A DNA stretch of 64,000 nucleotides from Phycisphaera sp. GTDB taxonomy: Bacteria; Planctomycetota; Phycisphaerae; Phycisphaerales; Zrk34. Shown here in pieces: positions 44,426-53,598 of the stretch; the first letter of the stretch is position 1, and every line of letters begins with the position of its first letter. The stretch covers positions 35,696-99,695 of the forward strand of contig WGMA01000067.1 of the NCBI GenBank assembly GCA_016125285.1. The letters run 5' to 3'. A program made the position numbers and the translations under genes. The notes under the pieces are model-generated. The model was not told where the DNA came from and did not search any database. It worked only from the letters and a program-made list of their open reading frames with translations.

Positions 44426-45349
44426 TCACGCCCGGGTCGCGCTGCGTTTGATGAGTTTGTCGTAGAGGTACGCGGCGATGAACACGGCGCAGAGGACGGC
44501 GACGATGCAGGCGCCGGGGCTGAGGGTGCCGACGGCGAGGGAGATGAGCAGGCCGGCCGCGCTGCCGCCGAGGCCGATGAGTCCGGCGACGGTCAGCACG
44601 CGTGACATGCGCTGGCTCATGAGCAGGGCGGCGGCGCCGGGCACGATGAGCATGGCGCTGACGAGGATGAGGCCGACGAGCTGGATGGACACGACGATGA
44701 CCAGCGCGAGCAGGACCATCAGCAGGTAGTGCAGCACGGTGGTGGGCACGCCGAACACGCGGCTGACGGTGGTGTCGAACGCGAAGAAGGTGAGCTCCTT
44801 GAACAGCGCGGCGCAGGTGCCGAGGACGATGACCATCATGATCAGCGCGGTCCACATGCCCTGCTCGCCGACGTTGAACAGCGATCCGAAGAGCACGGTC
44901 TCCCACTTGGGCGTGTAGGTGGCCGGGCCGACCCATTCGCGGTAGGCGGGCCAGCCGTCGATCTGATCCATCCAGGCGACGCGTAGGTTCTGGGCGAGGA
45001 TGCCCCACGCCATGGAGGCGGTGAGGAGGATGCCGATGGCGGTGTCGGACTCGACGCGTCGCGAGCGTGTCATCAGGCCGATGAACAGGGCGGAGCCGAG
45101 ACAGAACGCAAGGACGATGAGGTTCTGCTGCCAGTAGTAGACGGAGATGTTGCCGAAGCCGAGGAGGATGGCGGTGCCGACGCCGCCGAACCCGGCGTGG
45201 CTGATGCCGTGGCCGACGAAGGCCATGCGTTTGAGCACGACCAGGACGCTGAGCAGGGAGCAGACGAGGCCGACGGCCAGCGCGGCGACGAACGCGTGCT
45301 GGACGTACCCGCGGTGGGTCAGTTCCGTAAAGATCTCCGAAGCGTTCAT
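44426..45349 (-). CDS. ABC-3 family metal transporter permease
   Basis: 307 residues with eight or nine membrane helices. It matches ZnuB/MntB-type permeases: MAFVGHGISHAGFGGVGTAILLG near the second helix, SDTAIGILLTASMAWGIL, FDTTVSRVFGVPTTVLHYLLMVLLALVIVVSIQLVGLILVSAMLIVPGAAALL. These carry Zn, Mn or Fe through the inner membrane with an ATPase and a solute-binding protein. Neither partner gene is adjacent in the window. No Shine-Dalgarno is evident. Confidence 0.88.
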   Translation of the reverse strand: MNASEIFTELTHRGYVQHAFVAALAVGLVCSLLSVLVVLKRMAFVGHGISHAGFGGVGTAILLGFGNISVYYWQQNLIVLAFCLGSALFIGLMTRSRRVESDTAIGILLTASMAWGILAQNLRVAWMDQIDGWPAYREWVGPATYTPKWETVLFGSLFNVGEQGMWTALIMMVIVLGTCAALFKELTFFAFDTTVSRVFGVPTTVLHYLLMVLLALVIVVSIQLVGLILVSAMLIVPGAAALLMSQRMSRVLTVAGLIGLGGSAAGLLISLAVGTLSPGACIVAVLCAVFIAAYLYDKLIKRSATRA

Positions 45350-45568
45350 CGCGGACCATGTTACGAGTTGGCTGGTCGGCGGGCCAGCGCACGGATTGCG
45401 ATGCGGTGCGTAAGTGTCCGGTTACACAGCGTGTAGCGTGTGGGTATGCAACCTGTTGGATGGCAGACGGGTAGGAGGGGAGAAGGCGTTGTGCGCGCGG
45501 GATGCGCCGGCGTGTGGGCGGACGTGTAGATCGTGGCGAAATAAGCCGTTTAGGGTATCAGGAGCCCG

Positions 45569-45574
45569 TATAAT
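45569..45574 (+). promoter_or_regulatory. Candidate -10 for the EF-hand gene
   Basis: An exact TATAAT; no good -35 is seen. It gives a leader of about 53 nt. The rest of the gap 45350-45633 shows nothing else I recognise. Confidence 0.4.
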
Positions 45575-45633
45575 CGACCCCTGACGCCCCAACGGCCGGC
45601 CCGCCCGGCGTGCACTTCGCGGAGGAATCAGCG

Positions 45634-46449
45634 ATGAAAACCCTGACCCACATCACCCGAACCGGCGCGGCGGCGATCGCCGTGGTGTTGACCTGCACCG
45701 CGCTCGCCCCGGCCCAGCAGCAGCAGCAGAAGCCCCAGCAGCGCGAGAGCCTGCGTGACATGTACCAGGAGCTGCAGGAGAAGCTGACGCAGCGTTACGA
45801 CAAGGACGGCGATGGCCAGCTCAGCCGCGAAGAGCGCGGCGCGATGTTCGAGCAGGCCCGCAAGGAATACGAGGCCGAGCGCAACAAGCGTTACGACACC
45901 GACGGCGACGGCAAGCTGTCCGAGGCCGAGCAGCAGGCGATGCGCGACCAGTGGCAGCAGCGCGCCAACGAGTGGCGCGACCAGTGGCAGAAGCGTCGCG
46001 AGCTGGAGCAGTGGGACAAGGACGGTGACGGCGTGATCAGCGACTCGGAGAAGGCCGCGAAGGAAGCCGCGGAGAAGGCCGAGGCGGATCGGCTCAAGAA
46101 GGCGAACGAGGAAGTGATCGCGAAGTACGACACGAACAAGGACGGCACGCTGGACAACGCCGAGGTCGAGGCGATGAAAAAGCAGATCACGGAGATGGTG
46201 GACCACCTCAAGGCGGTGGAGGGCCTGGCCGACACGTGGGCGGAGGAGAAGCCGACGCTGCTGCGTGAGGTGGAGTCAGTGATCCGCAACTACAAGTCGA
46301 CGCGTGGCCGCGACAGCCGGTGGGGCGGCGGCTCGTCCCGCGGCGGGTTCAGCGGATTCAGCGGCGGGCCCGGCGGCGGACCCTCGCGCGGCGGGCGCGG
46401 TGGACCGGGCGGCCCCGGAGGCCCCGGCGCACCCGGCGGACAGAACTGA
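45634..46449 (+). CDS. Exported EF-hand protein with Gly-rich tail
   Basis: 271 residues from the ATG at 45634 (GGAGGAAT upstream). A signal peptide ends near APAQQ, followed by Gln-rich sequence. Four calcium-binding loops follow: DKDGDGQLSREE, DTDGDGKLSEAE, DKDGDGVISDSE and DTNKDGTLDNAE. They sit among charged helices rich in Arg, Gln and Glu. The C-terminal 50 residues are Gly/Pro-rich with GGPGGPG repeats, collagen-like in composition. It probably senses or buffers calcium outside the cytoplasm. The next gene starts 57 bp later on the same strand; the two may be one operon. Confidence 0.85.
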   Translation: MKTLTHITRTGAAAIAVVLTCTALAPAQQQQQKPQQRESLRDMYQELQEKLTQRYDKDGDGQLSREERGAMFEQARKEYEAERNKRYDTDGDGKLSEAEQQAMRDQWQQRANEWRDQWQKRRELEQWDKDGDGVISDSEKAAKEAAEKAEADRLKKANEEVIAKYDTNKDGTLDNAEVEAMKKQITEMVDHLKAVEGLADTWAEEKPTLLREVESVIRNYKSTRGRDSRWGGGSSRGGFSGFSGGPGGGPSRGGRGGPGGPGGPGAPGGQN

Positions 46450-46506
46450 TCGCACGAAACAGACACTCATTGTCACGGCGTTTCGTCGTGACTTGCGGAT
46501 GAAGTA

Positions 46507-48861
46507 ATGACCGGCATGGTCGCGACAACCCGAGCCCGCACGCCGTGGATCGCACACACGCACGCCGTCGCAGTGACGACGGTGTTGCTGTTAATCGCGA
46601 TCGCCGCCGCGCTGCGCGCCGCGACACCGGACGCGCCCGACACGAGCGCCGCCCCGGCCGGACCCGCCGCGGGCCTGCTGACCAAGGCCGACCAGAACAA
46701 GGTCTGGTGGACCCCGCAGGGCACGAACGTGATGATCTACCAGGCGGACCGCGGCGGCGAGCCGGTGATGATCATCGACAAGACCGCCCTCCAGCACGGC
46801 TCGGTGACGTTCGACATCCGGTCCGACGCCAAGGAATACATCGTGCAGTCGGGCAGCGTGTCGATGAAGGTGGTCTCGGGCGAGCGTGACACGCTGGCGC
46901 TCGACGCGACCGACAAGACGCCGGGCATCACGCTCAACGGCCGTCGGCAGGAGCAGTACCAGCGGTTCTGGGAGGCGGCGGTGCAGGACCCGACGCGCAC
47001 GGCCGTGGCGCTGCACTTCAGCGGCGCGAGCCGGGCCGCGGTGACCGTCAAGGACGCCGCGGGCGCGCCGGTGCCGATCGAGGGCGAGAAGCCCGCCCCG
47101 GTGGTCCCCGCGCCGGAGACGCCGCCCAGCGGACAGTTCGCGATCAAGCCCACGACCATCACCCCGAAGACCGAAACCGACGCGATGCTGCTCGAGGCGC
47201 AGCGTGCGGTGTTCCGCCTGCGTGTGCAGACGTCGAACCGCGGCGTCAACGCGCTGGGCACCGGTTTCCTCGTCGGCGACGACGGGTTCGCCGTCACCAC
47301 CTTCCAGGTCGTCAAGGGCGCCGAGAAGGGCTGGGCGTTGCTCGACGAGTTCGCCAAGCCGATCCCCGTCGAGCTCTGGGACGTCCGCCCGGACCTGAAC
47401 CTCGCGCTGATCCGCCTGCGGACCGAGACGCTGCCGGCGGGCACGATCCTCAAGCACCTGCCGATCGTCGGCAAGGACCCGACGCGCGGCAACGAGACCT
47501 GGACGCTGAACTTCTCGAGCTACGGCCAGCCGACCGTCTCCGCCGGCGCGGTCTACGACGTGCTGCCCTACACGAAGCTGCCGCCGGAGGCGCGGTCGGC
47601 GCTGGCGTACAACAACCTGTCGCACTGGGTGCTGACCACGGCGCCGGTCACGATCGACAATTCCGGCGGGCCGATGGTCAACAACAAGGGCGAGCTGTGC
47701 GGCGTGACGACGTGGGTCTGGCCGCAGGAGATGCAGCACACCCAGTCACGCAGCGGGCTGTCGCGGACGTCGAGCCGCGACGGACGCTCGAGCGTCGTGC
47801 AGACGTACTACACGCTGCACGCGCAGCACATCGTGCACATGCTCGAATCGAAGCCCGCTCAGCCGCTGACCTTCGCCGGGGCGCTGGCGCAGTACGGCAT
47901 GGCGCGCACGCCGCACAACGCGCTGCCGCGTGTCGAGGTCGAGCTGTTCGGCACCGCCCAGCAGCTGCAGGCCGCGGCCAACAACTTCAACGCCGTGTCG
48001 ATCTGCCCGCTGTGCAAGGGCGAGACGGAGATCGTCGACGTCGCCGCGACCCGCGCCAAGAAGGCCGAGCAGGAAGCCAAGCAGCGCGAGGAGCAGCAGA
48101 AGCAACAGCAGCAGCAGGGCGCCGCGGCGCAGTTCCTCCGCGCCGCCCAGCCGACGAAGCAGACCGACGCCGAGGACCCGACGGTGTACAAGACCTGTCC
48201 CAAGTGTGACGGGTCGGGGTTCCAGCGGGCCGAGTCGGTGTTCAAGCTCGGCACGAACATGGTGCTGGCGCTGGCGGGGCTCAACCGCGCCGACCCGCGC
48301 GTCCAGCCGATGATCGCCCACCTGCAGATGGCGCTGTTCCAGGTCGTCGAGCGCAACCCCCAGCGCCTCGTCCGCAGCCTCAACAACCAGACCATGCAGT
48401 ACCTGCACCAGACCAGCCTCCAGGTCGGCACGCCCGTGCTGCTCATCGGCATGGTCGATCAGAACGCCCAGACGCCCGGCGACCCCAACCAGCTCACGCT
48501 CGTGGAGGTCGGCGACATCGGCTCCAGCGTGCTCGTCGCCGAGCCCGACCTCGCCAGCCCGCGACTCGATCAGATCGTGCTCGTCGGCGGCATCCTCGCC
48601 GGCTACCTCGACGACGACAACGGCGTGCCCATCCCCATCATCCACCGCGGCTTCATCTTCAACGTGCCCAAGGAAAAGGACGACGCCAACACCCAGCCGG
48701 GTCAGCCGGGGCAGGGCGGCGCCGACAACAAGGCCGGCGGCAACGACGCCCAGGCCCGACAGGACGCATGGAAACGCTGGATGGAGTCACGCGGCAGCAG
48801 CGGCGGCGATCACGGCCACGGCCACGGCCCGCCCGGCGGCTTCGGCGGGTTCCGGCGGTAG
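46507..48861 (+). CDS. Membrane-anchored trypsin-fold pseudoprotease with DnaJ-type zinc motifs
   Basis: 784 residues. An N-terminal membrane helix (about 17-37), a beta-rich region, then an S1C trypsin fold (about 225-440). The Asp (VRPDLNLALIRL) and Ser (IDNSGGPMV) motifs of the triad are kept, but where TNaHVv is expected the sequence reads TTFQVV, so the catalytic His is Gln. Further on are two CxxCxGxx motifs (CPLCKGET and CPKCDGSG), like half-sites of the DnaJ zinc finger, separated by a Gln/Glu/Lys coiled stretch. The C-terminus is Gly/His-rich (GDHGHGHGPPGG). It probably acts as a binding or chaperone-like protein rather than a protease. Confidence 0.75.
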   Translation: MTGMVATTRARTPWIAHTHAVAVTTVLLLIAIAAALRAATPDAPDTSAAPAGPAAGLLTKADQNKVWWTPQGTNVMIYQADRGGEPVMIIDKTALQHGSVTFDIRSDAKEYIVQSGSVSMKVVSGERDTLALDATDKTPGITLNGRRQEQYQRFWEAAVQDPTRTAVALHFSGASRAAVTVKDAAGAPVPIEGEKPAPVVPAPETPPSGQFAIKPTTITPKTETDAMLLEAQRAVFRLRVQTSNRGVNALGTGFLVGDDGFAVTTFQVVKGAEKGWALLDEFAKPIPVELWDVRPDLNLALIRLRTETLPAGTILKHLPIVGKDPTRGNETWTLNFSSYGQPTVSAGAVYDVLPYTKLPPEARSALAYNNLSHWVLTTAPVTIDNSGGPMVNNKGELCGVTTWVWPQEMQHTQSRSGLSRTSSRDGRSSVVQTYYTLHAQHIVHMLESKPAQPLTFAGALAQYGMARTPHNALPRVEVELFGTAQQLQAAANNFNAVSICPLCKGETEIVDVAATRAKKAEQEAKQREEQQKQQQQQGAAAQFLRAAQPTKQTDAEDPTVYKTCPKCDGSGFQRAESVFKLGTNMVLALAGLNRADPRVQPMIAHLQMALFQVVERNPQRLVRSLNNQTMQYLHQTSLQVGTPVLLIGMVDQNAQTPGDPNQLTLVEVGDIGSSVLVAEPDLASPRLDQIVLVGGILAGYLDDDNGVPIPIIHRGFIFNVPKEKDDANTQPGQPGQGGADNKAGGNDAQARQDAWKRWMESRGSSGGDHGHGHGPPGGFGGFRR

Positions 48862-48876
48862 TCGCAGCCGCATCAA

Positions 48877-49809
48877 TCAGATCCACTGCATCAACACCAG
48901 CACCGCGATCACTACCGCGATCACCACGCGGTAGTAGCCGAACAGCGCCAGGCTGTGCTTGTTGAGGTACGCGACCATCCATTTCACCGCGAGCACCGCC
49001 GAGACGAACGACAGGGCGAAACCCGCGGCGAGCGCGGCGGGGCTGTACGCGGCGAGCATCGCGTCGCCGTGCTTGAGCCCGGCGTAGGCGGTCGCCGCGC
49101 CGAGTGTCACCACGCCCAGCAGGAAGCTGAACTCCACCGCCGCCGGCACGCTCAGCCCGACCAGCACGCCGCCCACGATCGTCACCAGCGACCGGCTCAC
49201 GCCCGGCCACATCGCCAGGCACTGGATCACGCCGATCAGCAACGCCTGCTTCGTCGTCAGCGTCATCATCGCGCGCCCCTCTTCGGGCGGCTTCTCCAAC
49301 TTCATCCAGTGCACCACGAGGATCGCCGCGCCGCCGACGAACCACGACCCGATGATCGGCCACAGTCCCCACTCGCCGCCCATCAGGTACGCCTCGATGT
49401 ACTTGTGTACCGTCAGCCCCATCACCGCCGCGGGCACGAACGCGACGATCAAATTGATCAGCAGCTTGCGCCCCTCGTCGTCGCGCCCGATCAACCCGAG
49501 CGTCATCTGTTTGACGTGTCGGAAGTACAGGCCGAGCACGGCGAGGATCGCCCCGGCCTGGATGCAGATCGCGAACGCGTTGGCCGCGTCGCTGTTGGGG
49601 ATGCCCATGGCGCGCTGCGTGACGACGAGATGGCCGGTCGAACTGACCGGCAGGTATTCCGTGAGGCCCTCGACAACGCCGAGCGTCGCCGCCTGCGTGA
49701 CGGTCATGTCTTCGGATTCGGGTCGCGGCTCGCTGGACGGCGCATCCTGCGCGTAGACGACACCCGCAATGAGAAGGGGGGCGATCAGCAGCATCCGTGC
49801 GAATCTCAC
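48877..49809 (-). CDS. uppP: Undecaprenyl-diphosphatase
   Basis: 310 residues. It removes one phosphate from undecaprenyl diphosphate to regenerate the cell-wall lipid carrier; loss of activity causes bacitracin sensitivity. Motifs: EGLTEYLPVSSTGHL (catalytic Glu, SSTGH), PGVSRS (second active-site loop), and eight membrane helices. It carries an extra N-terminal stretch of about 30 residues (MRFARMLLIAPLLIAGVVYAQ) that looks like a signal peptide, not usual for the family. Convergent with the preceding gene and divergent from metH. Confidence 0.92.
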   Translation of the reverse strand: MRFARMLLIAPLLIAGVVYAQDAPSSEPRPESEDMTVTQAATLGVVEGLTEYLPVSSTGHLVVTQRAMGIPNSDAANAFAICIQAGAILAVLGLYFRHVKQMTLGLIGRDDEGRKLLINLIVAFVPAAVMGLTVHKYIEAYLMGGEWGLWPIIGSWFVGGAAILVVHWMKLEKPPEEGRAMMTLTTKQALLIGVIQCLAMWPGVSRSLVTIVGGVLVGLSVPAAVEFSFLLGVVTLGAATAYAGLKHGDAMLAAYSPAALAAGFALSFVSAVLAVKWMVAYLNKHSLALFGYYRVVIAVVIAVLVLMQWI

Positions 49810-49876
49810 AGGCGATCCTTCCGTGTATAAGACTTGGCGGAAAGTCTACCATGGCACGCGTCACGCCGTCCCCGCC

Positions 49877-49942
49877 TCGCTTGCCTCTTCGCGACACCCC
49901 GCCACCAGCGGCGTGCTGTTCCCCTGTCGCTTGCCTCTTCGC
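49877..49942. repeat. Two TCGCTTGCCTCTTCGC direct repeats upstream of metH
   Basis: The 16-mer occurs at 49877-49892 and 49927-49942, exactly 50 bp apart. The second copy carries the -35 of the metH promoter. A third copy lies within the AraC gene at 25279-25294. Confidence 0.7.
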
Positions 49943-49960
49943 GCCCAACCGTGCTATCAT
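49931..49960 (+). promoter_or_regulatory. Promoter of metH
   Basis: TTGCCT at 49931-49936, an 18-nt spacer and TATCAT at 49955-49960. The leader is about 60 nt. I looked for a cobalamin or SAM riboswitch here and saw neither. Confidence 0.5.
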
Positions 49961-50028
49961 TCGTCCATCCGCATGAACGGATGTATTTAAGACGTCGCCC
50001 CGCGGGGTGCGTCGTGGAGGTGGCAGCG

Positions 50029-53000
50029 GTGGCAAGCCGGTTTTTGGACGAACTGAACAGACGCGTGTTGTTCCTCGACGGGGCGATGGGCACGAGCATT
50101 CACGAGCTCGACCTCGACCTCGAGCGCGACTACCTCGGCCGCGAGAACTGCACCGAGGCGCTGGTGCTCGGCGCGCCGCACGCGATCCAGGGCATCCACG
50201 AAACGTTCCTCGCCGCGGGCTGCGACGCCGTGGAAACCGACACGTTCAACGCCAGCATCCACACGATGGCGGACCAGGACCTGTCGGACCGCGTGCACGA
50301 GATCAACGTCAAGGCCGCGCAGATCGCCCGCGCCGCGTGTGACAAGTTCGCCACGCCCGACCGCCCGCGCTTCGTCGTCGGCTCCATGGGTCCCGGCACG
50401 AAGCTCATCACGCTCGGGCAGATCACGTGGGAGGAGATGTTCGACAGCTACCGCGAGCAGGCGCGCGGCCTGATCGAGGGCGGGTCCGACGTGCTGCTCA
50501 TTGAAACCCAGCAGGACCTGCTCGCCGTCAAGTGCATCATCAACGCCACGCTCGCCGCGATCGAAGACTGCGGAAAGTCCGTCGCGGTTGAGCCCGGCGA
50601 CGGCGGCGACATCCCGATCATGGTCCAGGTCACCATCGAGCAGCAGGGCACCATGCTCACCGGCTCCGACATCGCCGCAGCCGCCACCGCGCTGCGCAGC
50701 TACCCCATCATGTCGATCGGCCTCAACTGCGCCACCGGCCCCAACGACATGGCCGAGCACATCGCCTGGCTCGCCAAGCACTGGACCCGACGCATCAGCG
50801 TGCTGCCCAACGCGGGCCTGCCCATGCTCGTCGAGGGACGCACCGAATTTCCGCTCAAGGCGCAGTCGTTCGGCGAGACGATGGCGCGCTTCATCGACGA
50901 GTACGGCCTCGCGGTCGTCGGCGGTTGCTGCGGCACCACGCCCGGCCACCTCAAGGCGCTGATCGACCTCGTCGGCCGGCACGCCCCGGCCGTCGTCGCG
51001 AAGGAGCCCGCCGCGCCCGCGTGCACGTCGCTCTATCAGCCCACGCCGTTCCGCCAGGACACGTCGATCCTCAACGTCGGCGAGCGCTGCAACTCGTCCG
51101 GCTCGCGCGCGTTCAAGCGGCTGCTCGAAGCGGAAGACTGGGACGAGATGGTCAGCCTCGCGCGTCAGCAGATGAAGGAGGGCTCGCACGTGCTCGACGT
51201 CAACGTCGACTACGCCGGGCGCGACAACATCGCCGACATGGCCGAGGTCGTCAGCCGGTTCGTCCGCCAGGTCGACGCGCCGCTGATGCTCGACTCGACC
51301 CAGCCCGCGATCATCGAGGCGGGGCTCAAGCACTCCGGCGGCAAGTGCATCATCAACTCCGCGAACCTCGAGGACGGCGAAGAAAAGTTCGCCGAGCTGT
51401 GCAAGCTCGCGAAGAAGTACGGCGCGGCGCTCGTGCTCGGCACCATCGACGAAGACCCCGAAGAGGCGATGGCGCGCACCGAGCAGCGCAAGATCGAAAT
51501 CGCCCACCGCATGTTCAAGCTCGCGACGACCAAGTACGGCCTCGACCCCGCCGACATCTTCTTCGACCCGCTCGTGCTGCCCGTGTCGACCGGCATGGAC
51601 AAGGACCGCCGCTCCGCGCTCGAGACCATCGCCGGTGTCCGCCGCATCGCGACCGAGCTGCCGCTGTGCCAGACGACCGTCGGCCTGAGCAACGTGAGCT
51701 TCGGCCTCAAGCCCGCGGCGCGCCAGGTGCTCAACAGCGTGTTCCTCTACGAACTGATCGAGGCGGGGCTGACGTCGGCGATCATCCACGTCAGCAAGAT
51801 CCTGCCGCTGAACCGCATCGACGAGAAGCTGCGCGCCGCCGCGCTCGACCTGATCTACAACCGCCGCCCCGAGGAGAAGGTCGCGCTGGCCGACGGCACG
51901 CTGACCGACGACCCGCTGCAGATCTTCATCGACCTGTTCCCCGACGACGCGTCGGAGGTCACCACGAAGCAGGACATCGCGGACCTGCCGCTCGAGGAGC
52001 GCCTGCAGAAGCACATCATCGACGGCGAGAAGAAGGGCCTGCTCGAAACGCTCGACGAGGCGATGACGAAGTACCCGCCGCTGGAGATCATCAACGACCA
52101 CCTGCTCGCGGGCATGAAGGTCGTCGGCGAGCTGTTCGGCAGCGGGCAGATGCAGCTGCCGTTCGTGCTGCAGTCGGCGGAGGTGATGAAGATGGCGGTC
52201 GCGCACCTCGAGCCGCACATGGAGAAGGTCGCGGGCCAGACGAAGGGCAAGATCGTGCTCGCCACGGTGAAGGGCGACGTGCACGACATCGGCAAGAACC
52301 TCGTCGACATCATCCTCTCGAACAACGGCTACACGGTGTACAACCTCGGCATCAAGCAGCCGATCTCCAGCATCATCGACGCGTACAAGGCGCATCAGGC
52401 CGACGCGATCGGGCTCAGCGGCCTGCTCGTCAAGAGCGTCAACGTGATGGAGGAGAACCTCAACGAACTCAACACGCAGGGCATCGACGTGCCGATGCTG
52501 CTCGGCGGGGCGGCGCTGTCGAAGCACTACTGCGACTCGCACCTGCGCGGCGTGTACAAGGGCCGCACCTACCACGGACGCGACGCGTTCGAGGGCCTGC
52601 GCATCATGGATCACCTCGTGACGGGCAAGGCCGCGGAGCTCGACACGGAGATCGAGGCGCGGCTGGCCAAGCGGGCCGACAGCGAGGCGAAGGTCGCGGC
52701 GATGAACGAGAAGCGCAGTGCGGCGGGCGGCGTGGCGGTCGCTGCTAAGCCGCAAGCGGCTCGGAGTGATGTGGCGACCGACGTGTCCGTGCCGACGGCG
52801 CCGTTCTGGGGTGACCGGCTCATCGAGGACGTGCCGCTCGACGCGATCTACCCGTTCGTGAACCGCGTGGCGCTGTACCGCGGGCAGTGGCAGTTCAAGA
52901 AGGGCAAGATGGACGACGACGCCTACGCCGCGCAGCTGCGCGACGAGGTCGACCCGATCTTCAACCGCCTCGCACAGCAGTGCAAGGCCGAGCACATCCT

Positions 53001-53598
53001 CCGCCCGCGCGTCGTGTACGGATACTGGCCGTGCCAGTCGAGCGGCGACGACCTGATCGTGTACGACCCGGGAACCATCGGAGCCGCCGGCGCGCCGCGC
53101 GAGGTCGAACGCTTCACGTTCCCCCGACAGGACGGCAAGAAACGCCTGTGCATCAGCGACTTCTTCCGCAGCGTCGACAGCGGCGAGATGGACGTGCTCG
53201 GCCTGTCGTGCGTGACCATGGGCGAGGAGGTCAGCGTCCGCGCCCGCGCGCTCTTCGACGCCAACAACTACACCGAGTACCTCTACCTCCACGGCTTCGG
53301 CGTCGAGACCGCCGAGGCGCTCGCGGAGCTCTGGCACAAGCGCATGCGGCAGGAACTCGGCATCGACTCCGACGACGCCACCGAGATCCGCAAGCTGTTC
53401 ACGCAGCACTACCGCGGCTCGCGCTACAGCTTCGGCTACCCCGCGTGCCCCGACATGTCGGACCAGGAAAAGCTGTTCCGCCTGCTGAAGCCCGACCGCA
53501 TCGGCTGCGTGCTCAGCGAGAACTGGCAGATCGACCCCGAGCAGTCGACGAGCGCGATCATCGTGCACCACCCCGAGGCGAAGTACTTCAACGTGTGA
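50029..53598 (+). CDS. metH: Cobalamin-dependent methionine synthase
   Basis: 1189 residues from GTG at 50029, with GGAGG at 50016-50020; earlier in-frame ATGs lack a ribosome site and the homologous region. It transfers methyl from methyltetrahydrofolate to homocysteine via B12. Domains: homocysteine-binding barrel (about 5-330) with zinc cysteines GLNCATG and GGCCGTTP; pterin-binding barrel (about 350-640; NVGERCNSSGSRAFKRL); B12 cap and B12 domain (about 660-900) with the cobalt-ligand motif DVHDIGKN and SGLLVKS; and an AdoMet reactivation domain (about 950-1189) with RGSRYSFGYPACPD. All modules are intact. A helical Ala-rich linker precedes the reactivation domain. Confidence 0.96.
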   Translation: MASRFLDELNRRVLFLDGAMGTSIHELDLDLERDYLGRENCTEALVLGAPHAIQGIHETFLAAGCDAVETDTFNASIHTMADQDLSDRVHEINVKAAQIARAACDKFATPDRPRFVVGSMGPGTKLITLGQITWEEMFDSYREQARGLIEGGSDVLLIETQQDLLAVKCIINATLAAIEDCGKSVAVEPGDGGDIPIMVQVTIEQQGTMLTGSDIAAAATALRSYPIMSIGLNCATGPNDMAEHIAWLAKHWTRRISVLPNAGLPMLVEGRTEFPLKAQSFGETMARFIDEYGLAVVGGCCGTTPGHLKALIDLVGRHAPAVVAKEPAAPACTSLYQPTPFRQDTSILNVGERCNSSGSRAFKRLLEAEDWDEMVSLARQQMKEGSHVLDVNVDYAGRDNIADMAEVVSRFVRQVDAPLMLDSTQPAIIEAGLKHSGGKCIINSANLEDGEEKFAELCKLAKKYGAALVLGTIDEDPEEAMARTEQRKIEIAHRMFKLATTKYGLDPADIFFDPLVLPVSTGMDKDRRSALETIAGVRRIATELPLCQTTVGLSNVSFGLKPAARQVLNSVFLYELIEAGLTSAIIHVSKILPLNRIDEKLRAAALDLIYNRRPEEKVALADGTLTDDPLQIFIDLFPDDASEVTTKQDIADLPLEERLQKHIIDGEKKGLLETLDEAMTKYPPLEIINDHLLAGMKVVGELFGSGQMQLPFVLQSAEVMKMAVAHLEPHMEKVAGQTKGKIVLATVKGDVHDIGKNLVDIILSNNGYTVYNLGIKQPISSIIDAYKAHQADAIGLSGLLVKSVNVMEENLNELNTQGIDVPMLLGGAALSKHYCDSHLRGVYKGRTYHGRDAFEGLRIMDHLVTGKAAELDTEIEARLAKRADSEAKVAAMNEKRSAAGGVAVAAKPQAARSDVATDVSVPTAPFWGDRLIEDVPLDAIYPFVNRVALYRGQWQFKKGKMDDDAYAAQLRDEVDPIFNRLAQQCKAEHILRPRVVYGYWPCQSSGDDLIVYDPGTIGAAGAPREVERFTFPRQDGKKRLCISDFFRSVDSGEMDVLGLSCVTMGEEVSVRARALFDANNYTEYLYLHGFGVETAEALAELWHKRMRQELGIDSDDATEIRKLFTQHYRGSRYSFGYPACPDMSDQEKLFRLLKPDRIGCVLSENWQIDPEQSTSAIIVHHPEAKYFNV

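Noticed and set aside
49810..50028. Cobalamin riboswitch before metH
   Set aside because: No B12 box (GCCACTG) or related core found in the leader, and it is too short after the promoter.
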